64,000 nucleotides of DNA from Aquila chrysaetos chrysaetos (lineage: Eukaryota > Chordata > Aves > Accipitriformes > Accipitridae): contig NC_044030.1 of NCBI RefSeq assembly GCF_900496995.4, positions 15,746,851 through 15,810,850 on the forward strand, in the 5' to 3' direction. A program made the position numbers and the translations under genes. Below are positions 26,101 through 37,251 of this stretch, piece by piece. The notes under the pieces are model-generated. The model had not been told where the DNA came from. It searched no databases and worked only from the letters and a program-made list of their open reading frames with translations. Each line of letters starts with the position of its first letter. Position 1 is the first letter of the stretch.

Positions 26101-28131
26101 TCACCATCCAAAGCAAACTCTCATAATTTCTACTGTACACTGTCTCTTTCCCAGGTGTCAACAGTACCAGATCTGCCCAGATGTAGAGCCAGTGAACATA
26201 CAGATACATACAAAAGCAGAGAAGCTAATTATTAGAGAAATGCCTCCTGTCATGCCCTTCGTCTTCCAACCACAGCCATTCAGATGTCAATGTCATCACA
26301 AATTTCTCCTGACTGCCACTCTCCCAGGAGGCTGCAACCACCAAACACACAGCTACGGTGCTTCTCCACCCCTGTTCTTGTATAACACTCTAAAGCTTAT
26401 CCCCAGTTCACCAAGGGAGAAATCAATTCAACAGGTGCTTATTAAAACATCTATGAATCAGTAATATATTAACCATGGTAGGACCACATCTCCAGAATTG
26501 TCATATGCTGTTGTAGAGAGTAAAAGGAAATAATCTATTACCTTTGCAGAAGCAAACAAAAAAATACTGTTTCTGATGCCTCATCAGGAAAGCCAAGACC
26601 ACATAACATCTACTCACATTACTGACTACAATATCAGACTCTGAGCATCTGTACAGTTAAGAAATTAGTTTAGTTTAATTTTGTCTTTGCTTCAAGATAT
26701 GCAAAACCAGATCTCTAATTATGAAATGGCTTTATAACAATCTTACCAATTCCCATGCTCTTGTTCTTGCTAATACAAAACATTACCATAGAAACATAAT
26801 TAATCAACAGTCCTCTGTGCACTTTAGAAAACAATCAGTTCTGCTAAATTATTACTGTTTCAAATTAATGAACTGCCAATCTCTTCTCAATGGATAACAT
26901 TTCTAGATAGTGGTCAATGAACCATTTGCAAATACAGAGAAATTATATGATCTTCCAGAACTGTTTCTTTTATTCTGTCAACCAAATGTTTTAAAGCAAA
27001 TAAACATTACCTAAACGAACAGTTCCACTCCCAAAACATTAAATTTTCAGTTACAGTGGAACAAAAACATCCTCTGCCTTCCTTCTTTGCAGTCACACAT
27101 TTAGGTATCTCTGTTTAAATTGAGCCTCTACCAGCTCAGTTTTATCACTGCCTTTCACTCAGCAAGGGAAACAATGATGTTGATGAGAGATGCTGGTGGG
27201 GAAAAAAATATAAGCTCAGTTAAAGGATGACAAAACTAAAATTCAACTCACTTTTCTTTGTTTCTCAGCAGATCCTTGCAAAACTAAAGAAAGGTAACTA
27301 TAATCACTTAATGAATTAGTCATCCTAAGAATTTACTCGTTTAAATGTAAAGACAAATAACTAGGTGTCCATGAACCTTCCAGTTTGAGTATGCTTTAAA
27401 GTCGTAGGTTAAATATTACAACTCTGGTATGCATGTGGAATTATTTTGTGCAGTGTACATTAGCAACTCCCCTATCTCATGCTAGGTTAAATAAAATGCT
27501 ACTTTAAGAATTAGGAAGGCAAAAATCTAGTTAAAAGGTATGCTTATAGCAACTGTGCTAACTTCAGAAATTACTCACTTTAATGTTGTAGATATTCAAT
27601 GACATTTTTATCTCTCTACTTTCATGATTTTAATTACAATTGGCCAAGATACTTATATTCAACATCTCAGTAGTCACTTTAGTTCTGTACAGAAGAAATG
27701 GTATATAAATTTATATATGGGAGACCAGCAGCATCACCTGCTTGGAGGAAAATACAAGAAGATTAAATGGACGGCTACTTAGCCTGAAATAACACCTCAG
27801 AGATTCACAACTTTCTGAGTTGGACTTTACAACTGGTCTATCATGTTTAATAGCTACCAGTGTATCTATCTTCCAGCCTCTTTTCTTTGGACCTTTCCAA
27901 CAACTACTAGCAATTAAATTTGCAAGGATGGCATGAGGTACAATAACGTTCCTTTTCTTGTTTTAAGCTAGCTATTCAATAACTTTATTAGCTATTTTAT
28001 GAAGGTGCAGTATCACAAGAAATAGTAGGTAATCCACTCTTTTATTAAAAGAATTAAAGCCATCAAAATTTTTCACCAAATAAAAGGCAGATGTTATTTT
28101 TGTAAACCAACAAATAAGGAAAAACTTTGTG
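23111..28131. other. Gene-free interval
   Basis: No gene was recognised. A 19-bp tandem duplication lies at 23487-23524. The longest frame is 25937-26464 on the plus strand (175 codons). It has a hydrophobic start but no recognisable family and lies in a C-rich, stop-poor patch, so it is not called. A short stretch near 24470-24500 loosely resembles a CR1 word but does not extend. Confidence 0.55.
23487..23524 (+). repeat. 19-bp tandem duplication
   Basis: Two adjacent 19-bp copies (23487-23505 and 23506-23524) share ACCAACA and ACTTTAACATT and differ at one base. A partial third copy begins at 23525. Confidence 0.85.
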
Positions 28132-28137
28132 GGAGTG

Positions 28138-28671
28138 TTTTAGGGTGGTTTCAAGGATTCCCGAGAAGGTAAACACAGACACACTGACTATAAGGGAAAA
28201 AGCAAGCATTTTATTAACTACACACATGCGTTACGCTAAGGGTATTTTACAAAGCAAAAAAAAACTATTAACATACTGACCCAAGGGCTGTGAAGAAGAA
28301 GATGAACCATCCGTACATTCCATACATTCTTGCACCATCTTGCGCCGTGAGCTCAGCCCAGCAGTCGATAGGTGCCAGCTTTACGTGGGCGTCCTCACGG
28401 AGGCAATGGTGGCCTCGCAGTACACCAACCCACTGTTCTTTGGAAAACCGTGGTATTTTATACATTTGTGGAGGAACGGGTGTCGACACTCGCGGCCAAT
28501 AAGTGCCAAAACATGCCTCAATTGCAACATAGGAAGCCTATGGCACGTGTGCCCGCTGGCCAGGCACGCTGCACATGCCATAGCCATCCCTTCTATTGGT
28601 TCTTGGGCTCTGTGCACACGGCAAATTACCATAATCCATCAGTCACGTCCACTATGCTCTAACCCATAGCA
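28138..28671 (-). mobile_element. Solo LTR with a probable 6-bp target-site duplication
   Basis: On the plus strand the unit starts TGTGGG at 28138 and ends in TAGCA at 28671 (534 bp), so it has TG...CA termini on both strands. The flanks are AAACTT (28132-28137) and GAACTT (28672-28677), a 6-bp duplication with one mismatch. The minus strand carries a TATA box (TATAAAAT, complement of 28455-28462) and downstream AATAAA (complement of 28210-28215), giving minus orientation. The interior is richer in GC and CpG than its surroundings. A 6-bp duplication suits ERVK-like (class II) elements, which is inference. The short overlapping frames across 28268-28669 are not genes. Confidence 0.75.
28455..28462 (-). 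promoter_or_regulatory. TATA box of the minus-strand LTR
   Basis: TATAAAAT on the minus strand is followed about 240 bp later in that orientation by AATAAA. This is an ordinary LTR promoter and poly(A) arrangement. Confidence 0.55.
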
Positions 28672-28999
28672 GAACTTTTGCAAGGTAAGCAAAATTATGT
28701 GTGGTGCCTTGTATTCCTCCATTATTGCACGTACTACCTCCCATAACATTGCTCTACTTTCTTATCCCTATGGTCAGCATTTCAAACAATAGACAATAAA
28801 CTATCTGTTCCCTTTACTGACTGCGTTTTTTAGTTATCTACTTCTTACTCAGTGTTCATCCATGGACCAAAATTCCATTTTTTAACCCTTCCATACACAG
28901 AGAGGAACAATGCACCCCCAGTATATGGCACCACATCTCAGAACAGATTTTGAAGTTACTTTTGGAAGTTCTTCACATTTGTAGACCCACATTTGTGCA

Positions 29000-29715
29000 G
29001 TGGTAGCCTAAAAAAAGCCAACAAAATATTGGACTTCAAGAAAGCAGGTACTGAGAAAAAGATAGAGGGTATACTTTTGCTGTTATTCTTTAGTATGCCC
29101 ACATCTTGAGTAATGTGCCTGGATACTGTCAAGAGAAAGGAGCAGCTGCCTTACAACGAGCATCAGAAAAGGCTGACATCACTTGCTTTAGAGAGAAGGC
29201 TGACATGGATGTGAATAAGGTTTCCAAATTAGAAAGGTGAGAACAAATTGAGGAACTGTGGTTGACCATATTCTCCTTCCACCTCACCCAAAAAAAAAAA
29301 AAAAAAAAAAAAAAAGAAGCACAAGAAAAGAACAAGGTATTCAATGAAAGTAGCAGAAGACTGGTTTAAAAAGCACAAAAATACTACCTTCTGCAGTGGA
29401 TAGCAAAATTTTGGAATGCATTGCCACAAAGATGTTTGTAGAGGGAATCAGTATTTGCAGGTTCAAAAAGGAGTTTAGACAGTTTCATAAACAACAGGTC
29501 CCATAAACAAATACTTAAAAAAAGTTGGATATAGATGTATTCCACAACATCCGTAATGCAACAACTGCAGGCACAGAGTGCCAACAGAACAGACAACAGG
29601 AATTTGCTATTTTGTCCCTTTTCCTGGACACATAATGCCAGGCTACGCAGACTACTGTTCTGATTCAGCAGATATTCCTTGTGCAACGGTCTGTATAAGT
29701 GCCTGAGTAATACCT
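29000..29715 (+). mobile_element. CR1-like LINE relic, 3' region
   Basis: Several conserved 3' blocks of amniote CR1 elements occur in order. There is a 'CCACATCTTGAGTA'-like block near 29099, a 'GGAATGCATTGCCACA' block near 29414, a 'GGTTCAAAAAGGAGTTTAGACA' type block near 29460, and a 'CTGATTCAGCAGATATTC' block near 29660. The last corresponds to the 3' word usually written as TCTGATCCAGTATGGC. A 26-base A-tract interrupts the element at 29290. Divergence is heavy and no frame is open. The element is far older than the LTRs nearby. Confidence 0.7.
29290..29315 (+). repeat. A26 tract inside the CR1 relic
   Basis: Twenty-six consecutive A residues split the CR1-like relic. It may be an expanded internal A-run or the tail of a short retroposed insertion. 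No flanking duplication was identified. Confidence 0.9.
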
Positions 29716-31135
29716 GTTTCACTTCCCTTTTTTAGTGTGAACTGTCACCAGATAATTGTAAAATGAAGAGTTGTCCATAAGTCAACAGGGAAAGGAAAAA
29801 AGGGGGGTAGGAGACAGAAGAAGATTATTTAATTACAAGTCATGCAGAGGCAAAATTGAAAAATAAGGGAGCTACAGAAAGGAGGAAGAGTTAGTGGGAA
29901 GATTTGCGGGTTTCAAAATTGAAACAGTCCAGTCATAATCAGCAGTTTTATTTTTCTTAATGTGAAAGAAGAAACATTCAAAATTACCTCTTTCTAAAAA
30001 AAAATATGTACTTTTGACAAAAACATCATTCCATAAAAAGCAATTTGATCAGTTCCATTCACTGTATTAACTGACTGAAATTGTATCTCATCTGCAGAAT
30101 GGCTGCTTTCAGCCAGGCCTATGAAAGTAAAACTGTCAAAACATGAAAAATCTCACTTTTGCTTGTTGGCTTTCATTTCCAGTTTCTCAGTGCTGTTATA
30201 TATGAGTTCAAACACTCCAGGAGGGGAACAAACATTGTTGATAGAATAACTATTGGCTTTGAGATATATTTTATAATATGATTAACTTTTTTGTCACTCC
30301 TCAGTTTTACAATAAAAAACATCTTGTTTTACAAAATCTAAGTTTTGAATCAAATTTATTTGGCTCCAAAAGGTGCTAGTCCCATCCATTTAAGTTGACG
30401 AAGTACACCAACTGAATGCTAAACAGGAGACAATCAAAGTAAACAGTTTGTGAATTGCCCATAAAATAACCTCTGCTAGTTGGCAAATACATAGCAATAG
30501 TAAAACACATTTGCAGAAATTAATGCCCTTCCTTCATGAACTTAATGGGGCTCAACAGACACTGTTCACGTGGGCAAAGCTTGTGAATCACTAGAAGCAG
30601 AGAAAAAGGAGCTAGCTCCTTCGTGAACATTGTCTGCAATGAATAATTCAGTCAACTATATTTATGACCACCCATGATGCAAATGTGCTACTAACTCTGA
30701 TCAGAGTTAGATTGCTTTCCCTCCCTACCACCACTGATGGTCAGAGAATATTGATGAAGTCACATACTGCAGGATTTAATGTTTATTTAATTAACAAGTG
30801 CTCCACTTGCTAATGTCAGGATTGCCTTCATGAATCAAGGTAAGAACACTTACTCTTTAAGTCCCACAGAGATGATGTAGCTTCTTAGGTTCATTTCCAA
30901 TGCACGTTCACCAAGCTGAGTGAACTCCATTCCAACAGAGCAGCTCTTCCCTTTAGAAAACTCAATTAAATGCGTAATGTGATAAGCAGTGACAAGAGTC
31001 CATTGGAGTATTTGAGTGTATTTATGCATGAGTGTCATGCATGGACAGAAATGTGATACAGTAAACTGATGGATGATTTTTGCATTAGATTTATAGCTCA
31101 TGCCCCCAGCAAGAAAAGATGTAATCAGAAGGTGG
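29716..31135. other. Gene-free interval
   Basis: No gene or repeat was recognised between the CR1 relic and the next LTR. The sequence is AT-rich and unique as far as can be seen. Confidence 0.5.
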
Positions 31136-31140
31136 AAAGA

Positions 31141-31718
31141 TGTCCTAGTTTCAGCTGGAATAGAGTTAACTGTCTTCCTAGTAGCTGGTACGGTGCTGTT
31201 TTGAGTTCAGTATGTGAAGAATGTTGATAACACTGATGTTTTCAGTTGTTGCTAAGTAGTGTTTAGACTAATGTCAAGGATTTTTCAGCTTCTCATGCCC
31301 AGCCAGCGAGAAAGCTGGAGGGGCACAAGAAGTTGGCACAGGACACAGCCAGGGCACCTGACCCAAACTGGCCAACAGGGTATTCCATACCATGTGACGT
31401 CCCATCTAGTATAGGAACTGGGAAGTGAGGGCGGGGAATCGCCGCTCGGGGACTAGCTGGGTGCCGGTCGGCGGGTGGTGAGCAATTGCACTGCGCATCA
31501 TTTGTACATTCCAATCCTTTCATTATTGCTGTTGTCATTTTATTAGTGTCATCATTATCATTATTTGTTTCTTCTTTTCTGTTCTATTAAACTGTTCTTA
31601 TCTCAACCCGTGGGTTTTGCTTCTTTTTCCCGATTTTCTCCCCCATCCCACTGGGTGGGGGGGGAGTGAGTGAGCGGCTGCGTGGTGCTTAGCTGCTGGC
31701 TGGGGTTAAACCACGACA
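31141..31718 (+). mobile_element. Solo ERV LTR, same subfamily as 20470 and 33396
   Basis: It starts TGTCCTAG at 31141 and ends in CGACA at 31718 (578 bp). AAAGA at 31136-31140 recurs at 31718-31722, a 5-bp duplication that shares its first base with the LTR end, so the exact 3' edge is uncertain by one base. ATTAAA at 31586-31591 fixes the orientation. The TATA box has decayed to TATAGGAA near 31410. The body aligns by eye along its full length with the LTRs at 20470 and, in reverse, 33396. No retroviral coding sequence adjoins it. Confidence 0.88.
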
Positions 31719-31722
31719 AAGA

Positions 31723-33390
31723 TCACTGTGGTAACTATCAGTAAGGAAACATGGTTTTGACAGGCCCACAGTGGGTAGGACTTTATGTGTGAGTAACAGT
31801 CCAAAAGTACAAGTAGAGGCTTTTGGGGTGGAGAAACAGGCAAAAAAATTCAAAGATCCTAAGTAAGTTGTGCGGTATAGACATCTAAAAAAAACCCAGG
31901 AAGTCACTAAATCAAAGTGTGGGGCACTTAACTGGAAAACCATTTGGGGAAAACATTTTCTTTTTTGTTTTTTTAGTTAGTGTTTTCAAGACTGTAAAAA
32001 GGACTTGCTTAGTTTTGCTACTAGGAACTTCAGCTTCCACAGATTCCTTTGACCTTGTGGCAAATACTTCAGAAGGGTTAGTCATCCAACCATTCACTCA
32101 GTGTGTACATCAGTCCTCAATCAGAAAAGCACAAGGAAAGTAGCAGCAGTTGTGATGTGGAAAGAAATCAGAGGAAAGCAAAGGCTTCAGCTCAGTCTTG
32201 CTTCAAAGACTGCTTCTACTGTGACAGTATTTTGGCAAAGTGAAATGCAGGAGCTCTATCAAGAGTGCAAAACTCATTGGGCACCAAAGCATAATCAGAA
32301 AGTCAAAAGCTTGAGAGCACTAACCTGGGAGCACTTCAGCTGATGGCTTAAGCTGGTGAGTTTCAGAGTTAATTAAATCTCTTATATTTCAATTGCACTG
32401 CAAGGTCACAAGCACTGTCATCAGTTTTCATAGCCTCCACATAAGAAAGAGTAACTCTCTATAGAGTATGGTTCAGACAAATAGATATTTTGGAGTTATA
32501 AACTGAGGGTTAGAGTCTGACCAGGAGAACACAGAACACAATAAAAAGACTAATTAAATTCCACTGGGGTGGGTAAAGACCAGGAGGAACAGAGTCCAGG
32601 GCTGGTGCAACAGGCATCCTTTGTTACAGAGCACACGTGGCATAAAACGGTTCATGATCAAAACAGTTCCACATGACAGCTGAACTGCTCTAAATGACTG
32701 TCTGGAGGGCCAAGTTGCAGACTGCAGGGTCCCACTACTTACTTTTCATGTCAGCCCGTGTTAGAAGTCTATATCGCATTTAGGAGAACCACAAGGATAG
32801 TAATCTATGTGCAAGCCTACAGTGAACAAAGGCTGAGAGAGGCCACTAAAGTACAGTATGTCTTACAAGAAGTATGCCATAGACACATACACTGGAACCT
32901 TTTTAACACAGGCTGCAAGATAAACAAGGTTTGTACCAAGACTTCTAAACTTCTGGTTTGACTAATGAGGCTTATAGGTTCAGATTTGCTGGTTTTCATG
33001 AAAAACTAAAACAAATTCCCCATGCATTTGCTGTGAAGCTTTCGGTAATTTCTTTCACATGCAATCAAATCTAGACACTCCCTTCATCTAGCCATTCCAA
33101 CAAACAAAAGAAGCAGGCAAGTGAAGTGATGTTGCAGTTAAATGCACCATAAGCTTTCCACAGTAACATCCAGGTCAGCTACACACAAGCGTACCATTTG
33201 AGCACTTGAATCTGTTCCACTGATTACTTCAGCTTTGCCAAAGGCAGCAAAAAACCAAGGCTACATAACTCTACAAGTCAAGGAAAGCCATTGTTTCTGC
33301 TTTTTGCTGTTGCTTAAATAACTATCTGCAGTAAACAAACCAGAAAATAACAAATGGGATTACTGCCTCCTTTTCCAGGCAAAAGAAACA
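31723..33390. other. Spacer between two inverted LTRs
   Basis: These 1.67 kb of unique sequence have no recognised gene, and no retroviral gag, pol or env was seen. The two LTRs therefore do not bound one provirus, and their opposite orientations rule it out as well. Confidence 0.65.
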
Positions 33391-33395
33391 GACAG

Positions 33396-33974
33396 TGTCG
33401 TGGTTTAACCCCAGCCAGCAACTAAGCACCATGCAACTGCTCACTCACTCCCTCCCCACCCAGTGGGATGGGGGAGAAAATCGGGAAAAAGAAGCAAAAC
33501 CCACGGGTTGAGATAAGAACAGTTTAATAGAACAGAAAAGAAGAAACGAATAATGATAATGATAACAATAAAAGGACAGTAGTAATAATAAAAGGATTGG
33601 AATATACAAATGATGCACAATGCAATTGCTCACCACCTGCCGACTGACACCCAGTTAGTCCCTGAGCGGCGATTCCCCGCCCCCACTCCCCCCAGTTCCT
33701 ATACTAGATGTGACGTCACATGGTATGGAATACCCCTTTGGCCAGTTTGGGTCAGCTGCCCTGGCTGTGTCCTGTGCCAACTTCTTGTGCCCCTCCAGCC
33801 TTCTTGCTGGCTGGGCATGAGAAGCTGAAAAATCCTTGACTTTAGTCTAAACACTACTTAGCAACAACTGAAAACATCAGTGTTATCAACATTCTTCTCA
33901 TACTGAACTCAAAACACAGCACTGTACCAGCTATTAGGAAGACAATTAACTCTATCCCAGCTGAAACCAGGACA
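33396..33974 (-). mobile_element. Solo ERV LTR, minus orientation, perfect 5-bp duplication
   Basis: On the plus strand the unit starts TGTCGTGG at 33396 and ends in AGGACA at 33974 (579 bp). It is flanked by perfect GACAG copies (33391-33395 and 33975-33979). The poly(A) signal is ATTAAA on the minus strand (complement of 33523-33528). It is the reverse complement of the same subfamily as 20470 and 31141. TG...CA ends and an intact duplication make this the cleanest LTR boundary in the window. Confidence 0.93.
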
Positions 33975-33979
33975 GACAG

Positions 33980-36688
33980 ACAGCTTCTATTTGTCAAGAG
34001 ACATCTTACCAATGTTAGATGAATTGAAAAGAACCGCAACAAATTTGAAATAATCAGTTGCATTCTGTGTTAGGTGCATTTGGCTGCAAAGCATTTATTG
34101 GTCTCTTTTCTCTCACGTGACAAGTACCCATCTCTCAAAAGAGAAAGGCAGTAGGTGCATAAATTGGGATTTTCTGAGAGAAGGGTTTAAATTGCATCAT
34201 ACTTGCAGTAAAGGTTTGTACACTATCAGTCCAGATGGACTCAAATTGCTTTCATCATGGAGTCTGGATGCAACATGGTGACCCTGCATCCACACCCAAC
34301 ACCTGGCCAGGTTCAACGGCAGCCTCATCTCCTTTGGCTGCAGAACCGGTAGCACAAGGAACCGGACTTGGGACCAACACATAGACATTTGGAACTCTTT
34401 TCTCCTGCTGTGGAGGTAGCCTTTCCAAATTGACATGATGAACTAGGTAAGTTTACAAGGTGAGAAGGCATCTATGAAGGCTAACAGAATATTGTGTTTT
34501 TCACATACATAGAAATATTAAAATGCTGAATAAATAAATTTTCTCTCTAAACATTATTATTAACAGAGTTTTGCATGTTTCGTTCCAGGCATCCAGCTAT
34601 GAGAAGGACATGGATGAACAGGTGGGTTGGTGTTTGAAGAAACAGACAGAAGATTACAGGTAACTCCTTTAGAAACAGCAATTTTTAAGTAAGAGATAGT
34701 AGGCTTGCAAAGTCAAGAAATTACTAAGGACCTTATAAGATTAGCTGGTATAAACAACAAATAAAATCAGAAATTATACATATAGAGAGACACATATATA
34801 TATATATGCACACCTATATTCTTACGTGGAAAAACTGCTCAGTTCATGAAGTTTAAACTACATTAACATAGTTAAATCAAGATTGAAGCAGCTATTTATT
34901 AACAACACACAACTAGCCAGCAACCAGTGAACTATACTTTCAGGACCAATACCAGCAATCCTAGCCACTTTTAAAATGTTATGAGACACCTACAGACTTC
35001 TAAACACCCCTCCATGCTGTCCCATAGGTGCCTTCAGCAGGGTGGGGTCCCACTTTAATATCCCCAAAGAAGATGGCCCATAGCAGTTTTTTTATCCCAT
35101 ACGACTCAGTATCCTGCCTTTATGAGTTGAAAATCTGCAACTGACATTCAGCTAAAGCAATCTTTGCTCCATCATAAATTAGTCTGCATCCCATAACAGT
35201 GCAAGCAACCAAGCTGCTGCATATGCGTGATAGCTGTCACCCTTGGGACACACGTTTGGACAGCCACACAGTCTGCACTGGATTAGCCCTGCCACACCAC
35301 TGACTAGGTCTTGAAATAAGCTCCTCTCCTGTTTCTATAAACTTAAGTTGCAAAATAAGTGGTTTAGCATTAGAGATTTAAATTACATTATTATTTCTGC
35401 CTTCCTAATACCTATATGTTTTAAGCTCTAATTTTCTGTAAATCATCTTGGTGTCAAAATCAACAAATTGGTAAAAAGCTGTGTGTTATACAGGGTACAC
35501 TGGATTCTCCTGAAGCTCTCTGCTATTTGCTGCTGCTGTGACAGTTCTGGTTTCCATGGAATTGAGCAGAACTAAGATCCAGTGATACAGTCAAGAGTTA
35601 AGGCATCATTACAATATTGTTTTCCCTCTCAGCAGGAAAATGTAAGCAACCCAAATTATAAATTGAAAAAAGAAAAGGGGGGAGGGGGCTCTCTCATGGC
35701 ACTTTTCCCCCTACCACACTGTCTCTTTGCAGCTGAGTACTGTAGCTCGTATATCCTCTCCCAGGACAACCAAACTTTAGGCAGCTTGTAAACTGTTTGA
35801 CCAGAAAACATAGATATACTGGCCAAGTCTGTCACGCAGTATTATTGCTCTCAATTTATCAGAGGTGGGAACTAATTCTTAAGTGAATAAATACTCCCAC
35901 TTCTGCTGAAATGTTTACAGTCCATGATAACATCCTTTATTAACAGGGTTCCTTCAACTGACCAAAAATGAAATAATCATTAATCAACTCAAAAAGACTT
36001 CAGCACTTGTAAATCAGTGACAAGTACTATTCAACTTAAGTTCCTCTATTCGCATTTAACCCAAAGTGAGATTTACACCAAGTGCTTTGTAAGAAGAGGC
36101 TAGAATGCAACTAAATACTTCTATTTCTTTTTAGAATTGGCCTTCTTCACAAAGAATGAGATTATTAATATGACGACATGATATTCATCTTCATGGCTTC
36201 AGATAAGGTATCGGAGCATATTACATTTCACCTCCTACCTGTAAATGCAACAGCATTTGTTATTATTTGGGGGCATCCTGCTGGCAGCTATAAAGTCAGC
36301 CTCCTTTTTCATCTTTTGCAGCCCATACAGACAGTTGTGAAGACATGGTGGGTGGCACAGAGGAGAGAGCAGGGCAATGCACAGCTGCCATAGGCTTCTG
36401 GTCCATCTCCTTTACCTCTTGTACCTGCCAAACCATTCCCTCTTTCCAGCCTTGCCAATGTTAAATCATGAGCATTTCAGAGCAGGGAGCACTTCATATT
36501 TGTATGCTTCCACTCAGGAGAGACCAGCTCAGTCATAATCAAAATCTGCCACATTTTAGTTCTCTGTTCTGCAATGTTTCCAGCATTGCTCTTTCAGATG
36601 AGGCAAGATTCTCTTATTAGTATTTCTTTCATTAGTAAAAGAGGCTGTTGTTCAAAGAAACAATCTATTTCAGATGAGAAGGGCATCC
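33980..36688. other. Gene-free interval
   Basis: No gene was recognised. A short (TA)n run lies at about 34791-34808. The rest is unique sequence, including a slightly GC-richer stretch at 34230-34420 that I could not identify. Confidence 0.5.
34791..34808 (+). repeat. (TA)n microsatellite
   Basis: A short alternating T/A run begins with CACA and ends before GCACAC. Confidence 0.85.
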
Positions 36689-36982
36689 ACTGGTGTAAGA
36701 GGCTGAATTGTTATCTCGAACCATTTGCCTCAAAGATTGTTAGGTGTGAGGGACTGGGCTGTCATCAAGGAACTGTGAACTGCTCATCATGAGCCCTTTG
36801 TCTCCAAGATGGCCGGTTTAAGCGGGACACTCCTCTGTCCATAAGGACGATTACCAGGCCATTGAGGCATCCAGGGGAGGAAACTGGGCTGGTGCTGATA
36901 AGATATTGGTTTCTGGTATCGATCACGCGAAGGTCGTGTGATGAATGAAACATGCAGCACATGACATCATCGAAATATGCCC

Positions 36983-36988
36983 TATAAA
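36983..36988 (+). promoter_or_regulatory. TATA box of the 36694 LTR
   Basis: CCTATAAAGAACCCC is a typical retroviral U3 TATA context. Transcription would be expected to start about 25-30 bp downstream, just before the tandem array. Confidence 0.6.
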
Positions 36989-37048
36989 GAACCCCTAGAA
37001 ACAAGTGGTGAGAGGGCCTTTTCTTCCCTCACCAAAGAATCGAAGATT

Positions 37049-37251
37049 GAGGACCGACGGGATGCCGCTGGATCCGTGCTGGTGACCATCCTTGACCGAC
37101 TGCTGGCCTGAGGACCAACGGGATGCCGCTGGATCCGTGCTGGTGACCATCCTTGCAACTCTCACCACCGACTGCTTGCCTGAGGACCAACGGGACGCCG
37201 CTGGATCCATGGTGGTGACTATCCTTGCAACTCTATCCCGACTGCTTGCTT
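37049..37251 (+). repeat. Minisatellite of 61-72 bp units in the LTR R/U5 region
   Basis: Three units each begin GAGGACC (37049, 37110, 37182) and contain GCCGCTGGATCC and GGTGAC. The first unit is 61 bp. The second is 72 bp, longer by an insert reading GCAACTCTCAC. The third ends near 37251. The first two units agree closely and the third shows more substitutions. Confidence 0.9.

Noticed and set aside
25937..26464. 175-codon plus-strand open frame
   Set aside because: No family was recognised, there is no splice or promoter context, and it lies in a C-rich stop-poor stretch. It is most likely chance.
28268..28669. Cluster of overlapping frames on both strands
   Set aside because: They lie inside a GC-richer LTR. 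Simultaneous open frames on both strands follow from composition.
20470..31718. A single provirus bounded by the LTRs at 20470 and 31141
   Set aside because: Each LTR has its own target-site duplication and no gag, pol or env sequence lies between them.
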